From RPQJ01 sp963698735 (GTDB taxonomy: Bacteria; Pseudomonadota; Gammaproteobacteria; Steroidobacterales; Steroidobacteraceae), in assembly GCA_963698735.1 (NCBI GenBank), contig CAVOSA010000024.1, positions 62,001-126,000 of the forward strand: a stretch of DNA of 64,000 bases, in the 5' to 3' direction. Shown piece by piece: positions 50,641 through 60,227 of the stretch. The translations under genes and the position numbers were made by a program. Under the pieces are notes generated by a model. It was not told the DNA's origin, made no database searches, and was given only the letters and a program-made list of their open reading frames with translations. Each line of letters begins with the position of its first letter. Position 1 is the stretch's first letter.

Positions 50641-51599
50641 CACGGGCGGATCTCGATCGGGATGCCCGTACCGGTGCGCAGCCAGACGTCGACCATGTCG
50701 GCATTGCTGAGCGCGATGCAGCCGTCGGTCCAGTCCTTGGTGGCGTAATGCTGGGGCGGCTTCTTCGGCTCGTTCGGCTGGCCGTGGATCATGATCAGGC
50801 CGCCGGGCGCGTGCCCGTTTTCGCTGGCGACGGCCGCGTCTTCGCGGTTCGGGTACGAGATCTTGATCGAGAGAAAGAATTCGCTCTGTGGATTGCGGGC
50901 GACGAGCTCGTACTTGCCCTCGGGCGTACGGAAATCGCCTTCGCGCTGCTTGTGGCCATAGGGATTCAATCCGAGCTTGATCGGGTACTGGGCAATCACG
51001 CGACCACGGCGCATCAGCCGCAGTACCCGCTCGTGCTTGACCACGACGACCTTGTCGGCCATCTCGTAGCTCGCCGCCGAACCGGCGCCGAAATTCACGT
51101 TGGCCGCCGGCGGTACGGGCAGCGCGGGCGCGCCGCCGCTGACGGAACCGAACGAACCACTGCTCGAACTGAATGTGCCGCTGGCCGCGCGGACCGGTGC
51201 CGCGGACGCGGGAACAGCCACGGCAGGTGCCGGGATGGCCGGCGACACCGTGCCGGCGCTGGCGGGCTGCGCTGGCCCGGCCGGGGCGGCGGCAGTCAAT
51301 GTGCCGCCAAAGGCCGGCGGCGGCGGCACGGCGCTGGCGAGAATCGGGACGGTGCTCGCCGTAACAGGAGCCGCAACGTGAGCCTGCCCGGTCGAAACAT
51401 TGGCCACGGGCGGGCTGACGGTGGCGACCGGCACGCTGGCAGTGCGGGTGGCGGCAACTGACGGAGCCGCGACGGTGACCTTGGGCGCTCCACCCGATAC
51501 GGAGCTGAAACTCTGCGCGTGCGCGAAGCCGAGGTGGGCCACGGCAGCGAGCGCCAGTGCCAGCCGTAAGTCTTTCAGTCGATTGCGAATTCGGGCCAT
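50640..51599 (-). CDS. L,D-transpeptidase family protein (YkuD domain)
   Basis: 319 residues: signal peptide (about 1-28), a low-complexity region of about 150 residues rich in Ala, Val, Pro and Ser, and a C-terminal YkuD domain (about 180-319) with the catalytic motif IMIHGQPN and, further on, DWTDGCIALSN, where Cys is the nucleophile. It cross-links peptidoglycan or attaches proteins to it in the periplasm. The low-complexity region is framed by two near copies of a short motif, SFSSVSGGAPKV and SFGSVSGGAPAL. Confidence 0.92.
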   Translation of the reverse strand: MARIRNRLKDLRLALALAAVAHLGFAHAQSFSSVSGGAPKVTVAAPSVAATRTASVPVATVSPPVANVSTGQAHVAAPVTASTVPILASAVPPPPAFGGTLTAAAPAGPAQPASAGTVSPAIPAPAVAVPASAAPVRAASGTFSSSSGSFGSVSGGAPALPVPPAANVNFGAGSAASYEMADKVVVVKHERVLRLMRRGRVIAQYPIKLGLNPYGHKQREGDFRTPEGKYELVARNPQSEFFLSIKISYPNREDAAVASENGHAPGGLIMIHGQPNEPKKPPQHYATKDWTDGCIALSNADMVDVWLRTGTGIPIEIRP

Positions 51600-51646
51600 G
51601 AGGCGTGAATTTTATAGCTCTCGGCCGGTTCTTGCTGTGCGATATC

Positions 51647-52363
51647 TCACGTCGCGGTTGATCCCCCAACAGACTGGCCGGCAGTAAAGGGCGGCATTTC
51701 GCGTGCGCCTTTGACGACGAGCCAGAGGCAGGTCCCGATTTCCCCGATCGATCCAGGAATGGAAATGAAGCCGCGCAACGGCAGTTCGTCGTAGCCTGGA
51801 AAGAGCAGCGGCCCGAAGAAATTCGCCAGGTAGCCGGCGCAACCGATGATCAGCAGTACGCCAAGCGCGCGAGGGATCGCCCCTGACTTGAGGATCAGGA
51901 ACCCGAGCGGCGCGAGCCAGAGGCCCCAGAAAATCGACGCGAGCGACATTGCACGGTCATAGGCGTCAAGGTGCGCTGCGACCGCATCCGGCGACGGCGC
52001 GGCACCGGCGGCCGGCTCGAAGACGAGCGCAATGATGTCCAGGTGGTTGCCAATCGCGATCAACGAGATCGGCACGCTGGCGACGACGAACACGACCATC
52101 AGCGCCGCAGCAGCACGCCCGTGCCGCTCCAGCAACATGAACAGAACGACAGGGAGTACCAGGAAGAACAGGCACATCGTGACGCCTGCGGCGACGCTGG
52201 CACGGAAGAGTGATTCGTGCCGGACAATGCTGGCGAGCGTAGCCAGCGCATCGCCTTCGACGAAGAGGCGCGTCGGGCTGTAGGCGAGCGTGAACATGCC
52301 AGTGACGACTACGCCAAGGTACACCATCCCGGCAAGCCGCCCCGTCATGGCGTATGACGACAT
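51647..52363 (-). CDS. DUF4386-type membrane protein
   Basis: 238 residues with about six membrane segments (for example LAGMVYLGVVVTGMFTLAY and MCLFFLVLPVVLFMLL) and the family features LASIFWGLWLAPLGFLILKSG and a C-terminal GEIGTCLWLVVKG. Function unknown. ATG 52363 is preferred over 52372. It follows the DUF6326-type gene by 16 bp on the same strand, so they are probably co-transcribed. Confidence 0.82.
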   Translation of the reverse strand: MSSYAMTGRLAGMVYLGVVVTGMFTLAYSPTRLFVEGDALATLASIVRHESLFRASVAAGVTMCLFFLVLPVVLFMLLERHGRAAAALMVVFVVASVPISLIAIGNHLDIIALVFEPAAGAAPSPDAVAAHLDAYDRAMSLASIFWGLWLAPLGFLILKSGAIPRALGVLLIIGCAGYLANFFGPLLFPGYDELPLRGFISIPGSIGEIGTCLWLVVKGAREMPPFTAGQSVGGSTAT

Positions 52364-52379
52364 CGCGCCCACCTTGCCG

Positions 52380-52823
52380 TCAGGCCTGCGGGGATGCCAC
52401 GGCCCGGCGCGGCCAACGCAGCGCGGTCCATGTGATCAGCAGTGTCAGCGCGATTTCGATGCCGCCGTAGGCGAGGTAGAACAGCGGCGCGCCCGGCAAG
52501 GTCAGAGCGAGAATGCCCGTGTAGGCGAGACCGACCAGCACATTCAGCCATTTGCCGATGACGGGTGCAAGCAACAGCGAAAGCACGATCATCAGGCTCG
52601 GAATTGCCATCATCATGGCGACGCCGAGCAGCACGGACTCGCTCGCCGCGCCGAGCGGCCCCATGCGGCCGGCTGACATCGCCTCGATCTTGCCCGGCGT
52701 ATACATGTTGAAATAGTCGCCATAGACGTAAAGAAACATCAGCGACGACCACATCGCGGCCAGCATAACCTTGGTGGACGGCCGAAAGTCCTCGAGCTCG
52801 CGTGGCGCTGTCATGAAGGACAT
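52380..52823 (-). CDS. DUF6326-type membrane protein
   Basis: 147 residues with four membrane segments and the family signature near the N-terminus, MWSSLMFLYVYGDYFNMYTPG, followed by VLLGVAMMMAIPSLMIVLSL. Function unknown. It lies 77 bp after nrdJb on the same strand and precedes the DUF4386-type gene; the two membrane genes look like a separate pair, not part of the nrdJ operon. Confidence 0.8.
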   Translation of the reverse strand: MSFMTAPRELEDFRPSTKVMLAAMWSSLMFLYVYGDYFNMYTPGKIEAMSAGRMGPLGAASESVLLGVAMMMAIPSLMIVLSLLLAPVIGKWLNVLVGLAYTGILALTLPGAPLFYLAYGGIEIALTLLITWTALRWPRRAVASPQA

Positions 52824-52900
52824 TGCTCCGTTCAGAAAACGAGCGGGGCGACGACTTGCGTCATCGCCCCGAGTCGACGTGCCGACAGTGGCTCAGCGGC

Positions 52901-53617
52901 TCAGCCGCACTTCGAGTCGCCGCAGTTCAGGCAGGTCATGCAGCCGTCCATCATGACGACGGCCGCGGTGCTGCACTTGAGGCACAACTGCGCGCCCTGC
53001 GGGTAGTCGGCCTTGGCGAAGGCGTCCTGCTGCTTCTGCTGCGCTTCGTATTCGCTGCGCTTGTCCGCGATGAGCTTGAGCCGGTGCTCGTCCATCTCGG
53101 GCTTGCGCAGCAGGCCGATCTTCTGCATGTGCTTTTCGATCACGTGGCCCAGCTCGGCGATGATCGACGGCATGAACTTGCCGCCGGCCTGCCAGTAGCC
53201 GCCGCGCGGGTCGAACACGGCCTTGAGTTCCTCGACCATGAAGGTGACGTCGCCGCCCTTGCGGAACACCGCCGAGATGATGCGCGTCAGCGCCACGATC
53301 CACTGGTAATGGTCGAGGTTCTTCGAGTTGATGAAGATTTCGAACGGCCGGCGCGATTCGTGCACCGTGCCTTCGTTCAGCAGGATGTCGTTGATGGTCA
53401 CGTACATCGCGTGATCGGAGACCGGCGTCTTGATCTTGTAGGTGGAGCCGATCAGTTCCTCGGGACGCTCGAGCTTCTCGTGCATCCAGATCACGTTGGC
53501 ATTGCGGGCGTCGACGACCGGCTCCTTCGCCTTGGCCTCCGCCTCCGCTTTTTCCCTGTCGCCGGGCTTCACCACCCGGTACTTCACGATTTTCTTCTCG
53601 ATCTTGTGTGCGCTCAT
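52901..53617 (-). CDS. nrdJb: Class II ribonucleotide reductase, C-terminal component NrdJb
   Basis: 238 residues. Together with NrdJa it forms the split adenosylcobalamin-dependent reductase found in pseudomonads. It carries the TSCPD-type domain (SDHAMYVTINDILLNEGTVHE; EIFINSKNLDHYQW) and a C-terminal zinc-ribbon/redox region with six cysteines (CLKCS, then DGCMTCLNCG and a final CG), where the thiols that re-reduce the active site are expected. ATG 53617 is chosen; a TTG at 53653 extends it by 12 unconserved residues. It starts 61 bp after nrdJa. Confidence 0.92.
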   Translation of the reverse strand: MSAHKIEKKIVKYRVVKPGDREKAEAEAKAKEPVVDARNANVIWMHEKLERPEELIGSTYKIKTPVSDHAMYVTINDILLNEGTVHESRRPFEIFINSKNLDHYQWIVALTRIISAVFRKGGDVTFMVEELKAVFDPRGGYWQAGGKFMPSIIAELGHVIEKHMQKIGLLRKPEMDEHRLKLIADKRSEYEAQQKQQDAFAKADYPQGAQLCLKCSTAAVVMMDGCMTCLNCGDSKCG

Positions 53618-53678
53618 CGCATGAACTCCGTGCAGGGCGTCCGCGCTTCGCAACGCGGGGCCGCCTTGAGTACTGGCC

Positions 53679-55820
53679 TCAGAACTTGCCGTAATAGCCT
53701 TCTTTCAGGGCGTCGTAGAGGTTGGCGGCCGAGTGCATCTCGCCGTCGTACTCCAGCTGCTCGTCGCCCTTGACCTCGACCTCGGTGCCGTCCTCGAGCG
53801 TGAACACGTAGGTGGTGTTCTTGAGGTCCTCTTCCTTGACCAGCACGCCCTGGAACGCCTCGGGGTTGAAGCGGAAGGTGGTGCAGCCCTTGAGTCCCTG
53901 CTCGTGCGCGTAGAGGTAGATGTCCTTGAAGTCTTCGTAGTTGTAGTCGGTCGGCACGTTCGCGGTCTTGGAGATCGACGAGTCGATCCATTTCTGCGAC
54001 GCCGCCTGGATGTCCACGTGCTCGCGCGGCGTGATGTCGTCGGCCGTCGTGAAATATTCCGGCAGCTTGTCGGCCGCCGTGGTGCCGCCCGGCAGCGCAT
54101 TCGGGTTGATGAGCTCGCGGTAGGCCAGCAGCTCGAACGAGAAGACGTCGATGCGCTCCTTGGTCTTGCGGCCTTCGCGGATCACGTTGCGGAAGTAGTG
54201 GTGCGCGAACGACGGCTCGATGCCGTTCGAGGCGTTGTTGGCGAGCGACAGCGAAATCGTGCCGGTCGGCGCGATCGAGCTGTGGTGCGTGAAGCGCGCG
54301 CCCTTGGCGGCGATCCGGTCCACGAGTTCCGGCGCCACTTCGGCCACGCGCTGCATGTAGCGGCTGTAGCGCGCGTGCAGGATGCGGCCCGGCAGCTTGT
54401 CGCCGGCCTTGATGCCGTCACGGGTCATCTCGGGACGCTTGCGCAGCATCTCGGGGGTGACCACGAACTCTTCGGTCATGATCGGGGCCGGGCCCTTTTC
54501 CTCGGCGAGGTCGAGGCCGGCTTCCCAGCCCGCGACCGCGAGTTCCTTGGAGACGCGCTCGGTGAAGCCGACCGCTTCGCGCGAGCCGTACTTCATGCGC
54601 AGCATGGTGATCGTCGAGCCGAGGCCGAGGAAACCCATGCCGTGGCGGCGCTTGCGCATGATCTCGTTGCGCTGCTGCTCGAGCGGCAGGCCGTTGATCT
54701 CGACCACGTTGTCGAGCATGCGCGTGAAGATGCGCACGACCTGGCGGTACTCGTCCCAGTCGAAGCGCGCTTCTTCGGCGAACGGGTCGCGCACGAAGCT
54801 GGTGAGATTGATCGAGCCCAGCAGGCACGAGCCGTACGGCGGCAGCGGCTGCTCTCCGCAAGGGTTGGTCGCGCGGATCGTCTCGCACCACCAGTTGTTG
54901 TTCATCTCGTTGACGCGGTCGATCAGCACGAAGCCGGGTTCGGCGAAGTCGTAGGTGGAGGACATGATGACGTCCCACATGCGCTTCGCGGGCAGGGTCT
55001 TGTAGACCTTGCACAGCACCAGGCCTTCATCGTTGCGGACATAGTTGGACGCGTCCGGCCATTCGCGCCACAGGAACCTGCTGCGGTCGGTCGTGTCCTC
55101 GCCGGCGACCTCCGCTTCGCGCACCGGGAAGGCGAGCTGCCAGTCCTTGTCCTCGCGCACCGCCTTCATGAACTCGTCGGTGATCAGCAGCGACAGGTTG
55201 AACTGGCGCAGCCGGCCGGCCTCGCGCTTGGCGCGGATGAATTCCATCGCGTCGGGGTGGCCGATGTCGAACGTGCCCATCTGCGCGCCGCGGCGGCCGC
55301 CCGCCGACGACACGGTGAAGCACATCTTGTCGTAGATATCCATGAACGAAAGCGGGCCCGAGGTGTAGGCGCCCGCACCCGAGACGTACGCGCCGCGCGG
55401 ACGCAGCGTCGAGAATTCGTAGCCGATACCGCAGCCGGCTTTGAGCGTGAGGCCCGCCTCGTGCACCTTGCCGAGGATGTCGTCCATCGAGTCGCGGATG
55501 GTGCCGGACACGGTGCAGTTGATCGTCGACGTGGCCGGCTTGTGTTCCTGCGCCCCGGCGTTCGACGTGACGCGGCCGGCAGGAATGGCGCCACGGCGCA
55601 GCGCCCACAGGAACTGTTCGTACCAGGTCTCGCGGAGGGCGGGAGCCTCCACGTCGGCAAGCGCGCGGGCGACACGCTTGTAGGTGTCGTCCATCGAACG
55701 GTCGATCGGCGTGCCGTCCTTGGCGGACAGGCGGTACTTCTTGTCCCAGATGTCGAGAGACGCTTCCTGGAACGGGATGCTGCGCGCATCTCTGGATTGC
55801 AATTTCACGGCGGTGCTCAT
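53679..55820 (-). CDS. nrdJa: Adenosylcobalamin-dependent ribonucleotide reductase, large component NrdJa
   Basis: 713 residues. It makes deoxyribonucleotides with or without oxygen, using adenosylcobalamin to generate the thiyl radical. The catalytic Cys and Glu lie in NPCGEQPLPPYGSC; other family blocks are TLKAGCGIGYEFS, SSAGGRRGAQMGTF, and ARFTHHSSIAPTGTISLSL near the end of the barrel. It pairs with nrdJb. The B12 import and adenosylation genes at 6-18 kb would supply its cofactor. Two NrdR-box-like palindromes lie upstream. Confidence 0.95.
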   Translation of the reverse strand: MSTAVKLQSRDARSIPFQEASLDIWDKKYRLSAKDGTPIDRSMDDTYKRVARALADVEAPALRETWYEQFLWALRRGAIPAGRVTSNAGAQEHKPATSTINCTVSGTIRDSMDDILGKVHEAGLTLKAGCGIGYEFSTLRPRGAYVSGAGAYTSGPLSFMDIYDKMCFTVSSAGGRRGAQMGTFDIGHPDAMEFIRAKREAGRLRQFNLSLLITDEFMKAVREDKDWQLAFPVREAEVAGEDTTDRSRFLWREWPDASNYVRNDEGLVLCKVYKTLPAKRMWDVIMSSTYDFAEPGFVLIDRVNEMNNNWWCETIRATNPCGEQPLPPYGSCLLGSINLTSFVRDPFAEEARFDWDEYRQVVRIFTRMLDNVVEINGLPLEQQRNEIMRKRRHGMGFLGLGSTITMLRMKYGSREAVGFTERVSKELAVAGWEAGLDLAEEKGPAPIMTEEFVVTPEMLRKRPEMTRDGIKAGDKLPGRILHARYSRYMQRVAEVAPELVDRIAAKGARFTHHSSIAPTGTISLSLANNASNGIEPSFAHHYFRNVIREGRKTKERIDVFSFELLAYRELINPNALPGGTTAADKLPEYFTTADDITPREHVDIQAASQKWIDSSISKTANVPTDYNYEDFKDIYLYAHEQGLKGCTTFRFNPEAFQGVLVKEEDLKNTTYVFTLEDGTEVEVKGDEQLEYDGEMHSAANLYDALKEGYYGKF

Positions 55821-55994
55821 TGCGGCGACACGGCTCCCCGGCTCATGGTGGCTGCAGATTGAATGGAAAAACCTTCCCCCTCAGGTCGCCCTGCTCGCTG
55901 GCCACGGCCAGCCGACATGGCGGAAACCCGACCGGCCCTGGCGTGCGGACTGCTCGGAGCGCCCTGGGAACCCCCTGCAAGGCGCGCGTGCCGG

Positions 55995-56010
55995 ACACAA
56001 CATCTAGGGT
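55995..56010. promoter_or_regulatory. NrdR-box-like site upstream of nrdJa
   Basis: ACACAACATCTAGGGT fits the NrdR consensus acaCwAtATaTwGtgt at 13 of 16 positions, including the central C-A-AT-T-G framework. It lies 175 bp upstream of the nrdJa start. NrdR boxes normally occur as a pair about 31 bp apart; the second candidate here is 190 bp away. Confidence 0.5.
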
Positions 56011-56059
56011 CAGGGGGGCAAGACTATGCACCGTCCGGACGCCCGTCAACTGCTACTTC

Positions 56060-56120
56060 TACGCTGTCCACGCGGCGCTTGATTTTATTTTTTTATATAG
56101 TTTTCAATTACTTATGAGAG
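56060..56120. other. AT-rich island in the nrdJa/degP divergent spacer
   Basis: About 50 bases dominated by A and T (a run reading TTGATTTTATTTTTTTATAT near 56081-56100) in otherwise GC-rich sequence. It probably holds promoters of one or both divergent genes; I cannot pick a unique -35/-10 pair. No gene is supported in the whole 590-bp spacer 55821-56410. Confidence 0.5.
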
Positions 56121-56184
56121 CTCCTGGCGGCCGGGCCCGGATGCGCGATTCGGCCTCGCCGTCAAGAGGAATTTTGATGCCTGA

Positions 56185-56200
56185 ACACAACATGTTGTGT
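56185..56200. promoter_or_regulatory. Perfect 16-bp palindrome, NrdR-box-like
   Basis: ACACAACATGTTGTGT is a perfect palindrome matching the NrdR consensus at 14 of 16 positions. It lies 365 bp upstream of nrdJa and 211 bp upstream of the degP start, so it could act on either gene. A DnaA-box-like ATATCCACA (one mismatch to TTATCCACA) follows at 56240-56248. Confidence 0.5.
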
Positions 56201-56410
56201 CTGCGGGGTTGCACCGCCGACACACCGCGGCCGCACACGATATCCACAGGCTTGCGCACAGGGCCGGCGCGGGCCGCAATGTGGAACTCGATGCGCGCTG
56301 CGCAGTCCCAAGCCTGTCCCGTCCGGCGCGGCAGGTAAGAAACAACCCCCTGCTAAACTCCGCGCCCTTTGGCAACGAACAGTCAGCAAGTCTCCAGGAA
56401 AACATTGCCC

Positions 56411-57745
<1,335 letters not shown>

Positions 57746-57780
57746 ATCGGCGGCGCCGCTCCCCGGGGACGCAGCAACTC

Positions 57781-58704
57781 ATGACAGCGAAAGTCTGCGT
57801 CCTCGGCGGCACCGGGTTCATCGGCCAGGAGGTCGTCGCGCGTCTCGGCGCGGCGGGTCACGAGGTCAAGGTGCTGACGCGCAATCCCGCTCAGCACCGC
57901 GACCTCACGGTCCTGCCGTCGGTGCGGCTCGTTCGCGCCGACGTGCACGACGAGGCGCGGCTCGAGTACGAGTTCGAGGGCTGCGACGTCGTCGTCAACC
58001 TCGTCGGCATCCTCAACGAGACGTCGTTCGGCCGGGGCAGCGGCGAGCAGTTCCGCCGCGTGCACACCGAGCTGCCGCAGAAATGCGTGCGCGCCAGCCG
58101 GGTCGCCGGGGTCCGTCGCTACCTGCACATGAGCGGGCTCAAGGCCGACTCGCAGCGGGGACCCAGCCACTACCTGCAATCGAAGGGGCTCGCGGAGGAT
58201 TACATCCGCGAGCAGTGCGCCGCCGGCGCGCCCGAGTACGTGATCTTCCAGCCGTCCGTGGTGTTTGGACCGGGCGATGCATTCATCAACAATTTCGCGG
58301 GCATCCTCAGGATCACGCCGGGACTGCTCCCGCTGGCCTGCGCCGACGCGAAGTTCGCTCCGGTCTATGTCGGCGACGTCGCCGACGCCTTCGTCGGGTG
58401 CCTGGAGCGGCGGGACGTCGCGGGCCGCTCGTTCCAGCTGTGCGGGCCCGACGTGGTGACCCTGGGCGACATCGTGCGCATGACCGCAAGCTATCTGGGC
58501 TTGAAGCGCGTCGTCGTCCCGCTGCCGCGCGCCGTCTCGCGTGTGCAGGCGGCCGTCATGGACTTCGTGCCGGGCAAGCCCTTCTCGACCGACAACTACC
58601 TCTCCGCCACGCTCGATTCGGTGTGCGACTGCGACGGTCTCGCGGAACTCGGCATCCACCGCACCGCGATGCGCAGCGTGGTGCCGCAGTACCTCCGGCG
58701 CTAA
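57781..58704 (+). CDS. NDUFA9-like NAD(P)-binding protein
   Basis: 307-residue atypical short-chain dehydrogenase. The Rossmann motif GGTGFIGQ is at 9-16, followed by CDVVVNLVGILNE, a Y-x-x-x-K pair in HYLQSKGLAED, and QPSVVFGPGDAFINNF, which together mark the complex I NDUFA9 subfamily. In bacteria its role (NADPH binding, quinone- or lipid-linked) is unknown. Its TAA stop overlaps the stop of the convergent aminopeptidase gene. Confidence 0.9.
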   Translation: MTAKVCVLGGTGFIGQEVVARLGAAGHEVKVLTRNPAQHRDLTVLPSVRLVRADVHDEARLEYEFEGCDVVVNLVGILNETSFGRGSGEQFRRVHTELPQKCVRASRVAGVRRYLHMSGLKADSQRGPSHYLQSKGLAEDYIREQCAAGAPEYVIFQPSVVFGPGDAFINNFAGILRITPGLLPLACADAKFAPVYVGDVADAFVGCLERRDVAGRSFQLCGPDVVTLGDIVRMTASYLGLKRVVVPLPRAVSRVQAAVMDFVPGKPFSTDNYLSATLDSVCDCDGLAELGIHRTAMRSVVPQYLRR

Positions 58705-59738
58705 CGGACCGGAACGGTGCCGCACAGCGCGGCATGACGCGCCTGCACACTGAGTTCTCGCGTGGCCTCGACACGTGCATAGAACGCGGGCAGCGCGCCG
58801 GCGGCCTCGAGTTCGCGTCGCAGTCCCGGCATGCAGTCCTCGTAGGTCGCCACTGCGGCGAGATGCGCGTTGTTGAGCGACCGTGCGAACCAGTTGTCGT
58901 AGCCCGCATAGCCGCCCCAGCTCTTGCGCAGCTGCTCGTAGCGGAACTTCAGGCCGCCGAATTCCCGCTGCTTCTCGATGCGCAGCTGGTCGGCAGGCAG
59001 GCCTGAGGAGTAGAGCTTCGCGAGGCGAGCACGCGCGCCCTGCAGCAGCTTCGCGAACTGTCGCTGGCGGTCCGCGGTTGCGTCGTAGTCGGTGATCTCG
59101 TTTGCCCTGCCCTGCTGCCGCAACCAGCGGCGAATGCCTTCATCCTCGACGACGCTGGCGAACGCCTCGTTCAGCTCGCTGTCGCCCTGCAGGTAGAGCC
59201 GCTCGTGCGCGAGTTCGTGGAAGATCGTGCCGACGAGACGCGGCTCGCGCCAGCCGAGCATCGAGCCGAACACCGGGTCCGGCAGGTGCCCGAGCGTCGA
59301 GTAGGTCGGCACGCCGCCGACGCTCACGTCGTCGCCGCGCGCGGCGAGTTTCAGCGCGAAGGAGCGCGCGCGCTCCTCGTCGAAGTAACCGCGGTACGCG
59401 ATGCAGCCAGTGACCGGGAAGCACCACCGGCGCGGCTCGACCGAGAACTCGGGCGTGGCGACGACGTTGTGCACGACGTACGGGCGACCCATGTCGGCGT
59501 ATTTGCGATAGCTCTTGCCGTCCGGCAACGCGAGCTCCGTGACGGCGAACTCGCGCGCGGCCTCGACGAGCTGCAGGCGTTCGCGTGTCTGCGGCGGCGT
59601 CGCCGGATTGGCCACGACCTTGGCAATGGGTTCACTCCGGCGCATGACTTCGGCCTGCCCGCCCGCCGCCTGCATGACATAGCAGCCGCCAAGCGACAGC
59701 ACGCATCCGGCAACGGCGACGACTCGCGGCAACGACAT
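58701..59738 (-). CDS. Putative zinc aminopeptidase lipoprotein (Aminopep family)
   Basis: 345 residues. The signal peptide ends in the lipobox SLGGC (about 15-19). A zinc-binding HELAHE lies at about 173-178 with a downstream acidic residue (NEAFASVVEDEG), the pattern of the predicted aminopeptidase family PF10023. It is probably membrane-anchored on the periplasmic side and of unknown substrate. Its stop shares three bases with the stop of the convergent NDUFA9-like gene. Confidence 0.88.
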   Translation of the reverse strand: MSLPRVVAVAGCVLSLGGCYVMQAAGGQAEVMRRSEPIAKVVANPATPPQTRERLQLVEAAREFAVTELALPDGKSYRKYADMGRPYVVHNVVATPEFSVEPRRWCFPVTGCIAYRGYFDEERARSFALKLAARGDDVSVGGVPTYSTLGHLPDPVFGSMLGWREPRLVGTIFHELAHERLYLQGDSELNEAFASVVEDEGIRRWLRQQGRANEITDYDATADRQRQFAKLLQGARARLAKLYSSGLPADQLRIEKQREFGGLKFRYEQLRKSWGGYAGYDNWFARSLNNAHLAAVATYEDCMPGLRRELEAAGALPAFYARVEATRELSVQARHAALCGTVPVR

Positions 59739-59827
59739 GCGGCGAGCTTAGCGTTGCGGACCTCGGAAGCGCAGCATCGTCGTCAACCCCTCGCCCCTGT
59801 CGCGGGCAAGCGTCGGGCACCGTCCAT

Positions 59828-59898
59828 GGCGGCGATTCCGGTTCTCGTCCGGCTCGCGAAGAGAACATGCTCGCCGGACGAGAACCGGAATCGCCGCC
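59828..59898 (+). repeat. Hairpin element D1, 25-bp perfect arms
   Basis: Arms 59828-59852 and 59874-59898 pair perfectly over 25 bp. The 21-nt loop (59853-59873) contains GAAGAGAACATG, different from the GAAAGGCAGACA loop. It takes the same place in the D locus that B1 takes in the B locus, and is followed by the conserved box. Confidence 0.9.
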
Positions 59899-59907
59899 TG
59901 AGGTCAC

Positions 59908-59946
59908 GCGCCTGGGCGAGTTTCCGCGCCAGGCGCGCAAACTCGC
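59908..59946 (+). repeat. Box GCGCCTGGGCG plus 14-bp hairpin in the D locus
   Basis: GCGCCTGGGCG (59908-59918) differs by one base from the B box. Its end overlaps the stem GCGAGTTTCCGCGC/GCGCGCAAACTCGC (59916-59929/59933-59946), 14 bp with one mismatch and a 3-nt loop. CGCACGGCGCA (59944-59954), shared with the B locus, follows. Confidence 0.75.
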
Positions 59947-59958
59947 ACGGCGCATGCG

Positions 59959-59988
59959 GCTTCACGTGGCCGCAACGTTGCGTGAAGC
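59959..59988. repeat. Central hairpin of the D locus
   Basis: GCTTCACG (59959-59966) and CGTGAAGC (59981-59988) form a perfect 8-bp stem with a 14-nt loop at the middle of the mirror arrangement. Confidence 0.6.
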
Positions 59989-60008
59989 TCCACCTCCCAC
60001 CGCTTACG

Positions 60009-60087
60009 TGCGCCGTGCGACCCGTCGGGCGGTCGCCGCATCCTGCGTTGATTCGCGGACGAATCGCCCGACGGGTCGCTCAGGCGC
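60009..60087 (-). repeat. Hairpin D2 with inverted boxes
   Basis: TGCGCCGTGCG (60009-60019) is the inverse of the shared CGCACGGCGCA. The arms 60017-60031 and 60065-60079 then pair perfectly over 15 bp around a 33-nt loop that holds its own stem, ATTCG/CGAAT. The box CGCTCAGGCGC (60077-60087), identical to that at 36777-36787, closes the unit. Confidence 0.85.
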
Positions 60088-60097
60088 GGTATCCGGG

Positions 60098-60174
60098 GTC
60101 GGGATTCGGGTTCGATTCCCACGGCCGTGTCTGCCTTTCCGGCCGTGGGAATCAAACCCGAACCTCGGCCCGAC
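60098..60174 (-). repeat. Hairpin element D3, loop GTGTCTGCCTTTCC
   Basis: Inner arms 60104-60126 and 60141-60163 pair over 23 bp with two transition mismatches; after a bulge, GTCGGG/CCCGAC (60098-60103/60169-60174) pair again. The loop contains TGTCTGCCTTTC, as in C2. It ends 53 bp before the cca start, in a divergent spacer (59739-60227) that contains no gene. Confidence 0.9.
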
Positions 60175-60227
60175 ACCGGTCGTCCGTCTTCGCGACCCCG
60201 TCCGCGAACTCGGCTACGATTCAACGC

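Noticed and set aside
55820..56338. Open frame in the nrdJa/degP spacer
   Set aside because: Composition is irregular, it spans the AT-rich island and both NrdR-like sites, and it has no ribosome-binding site.
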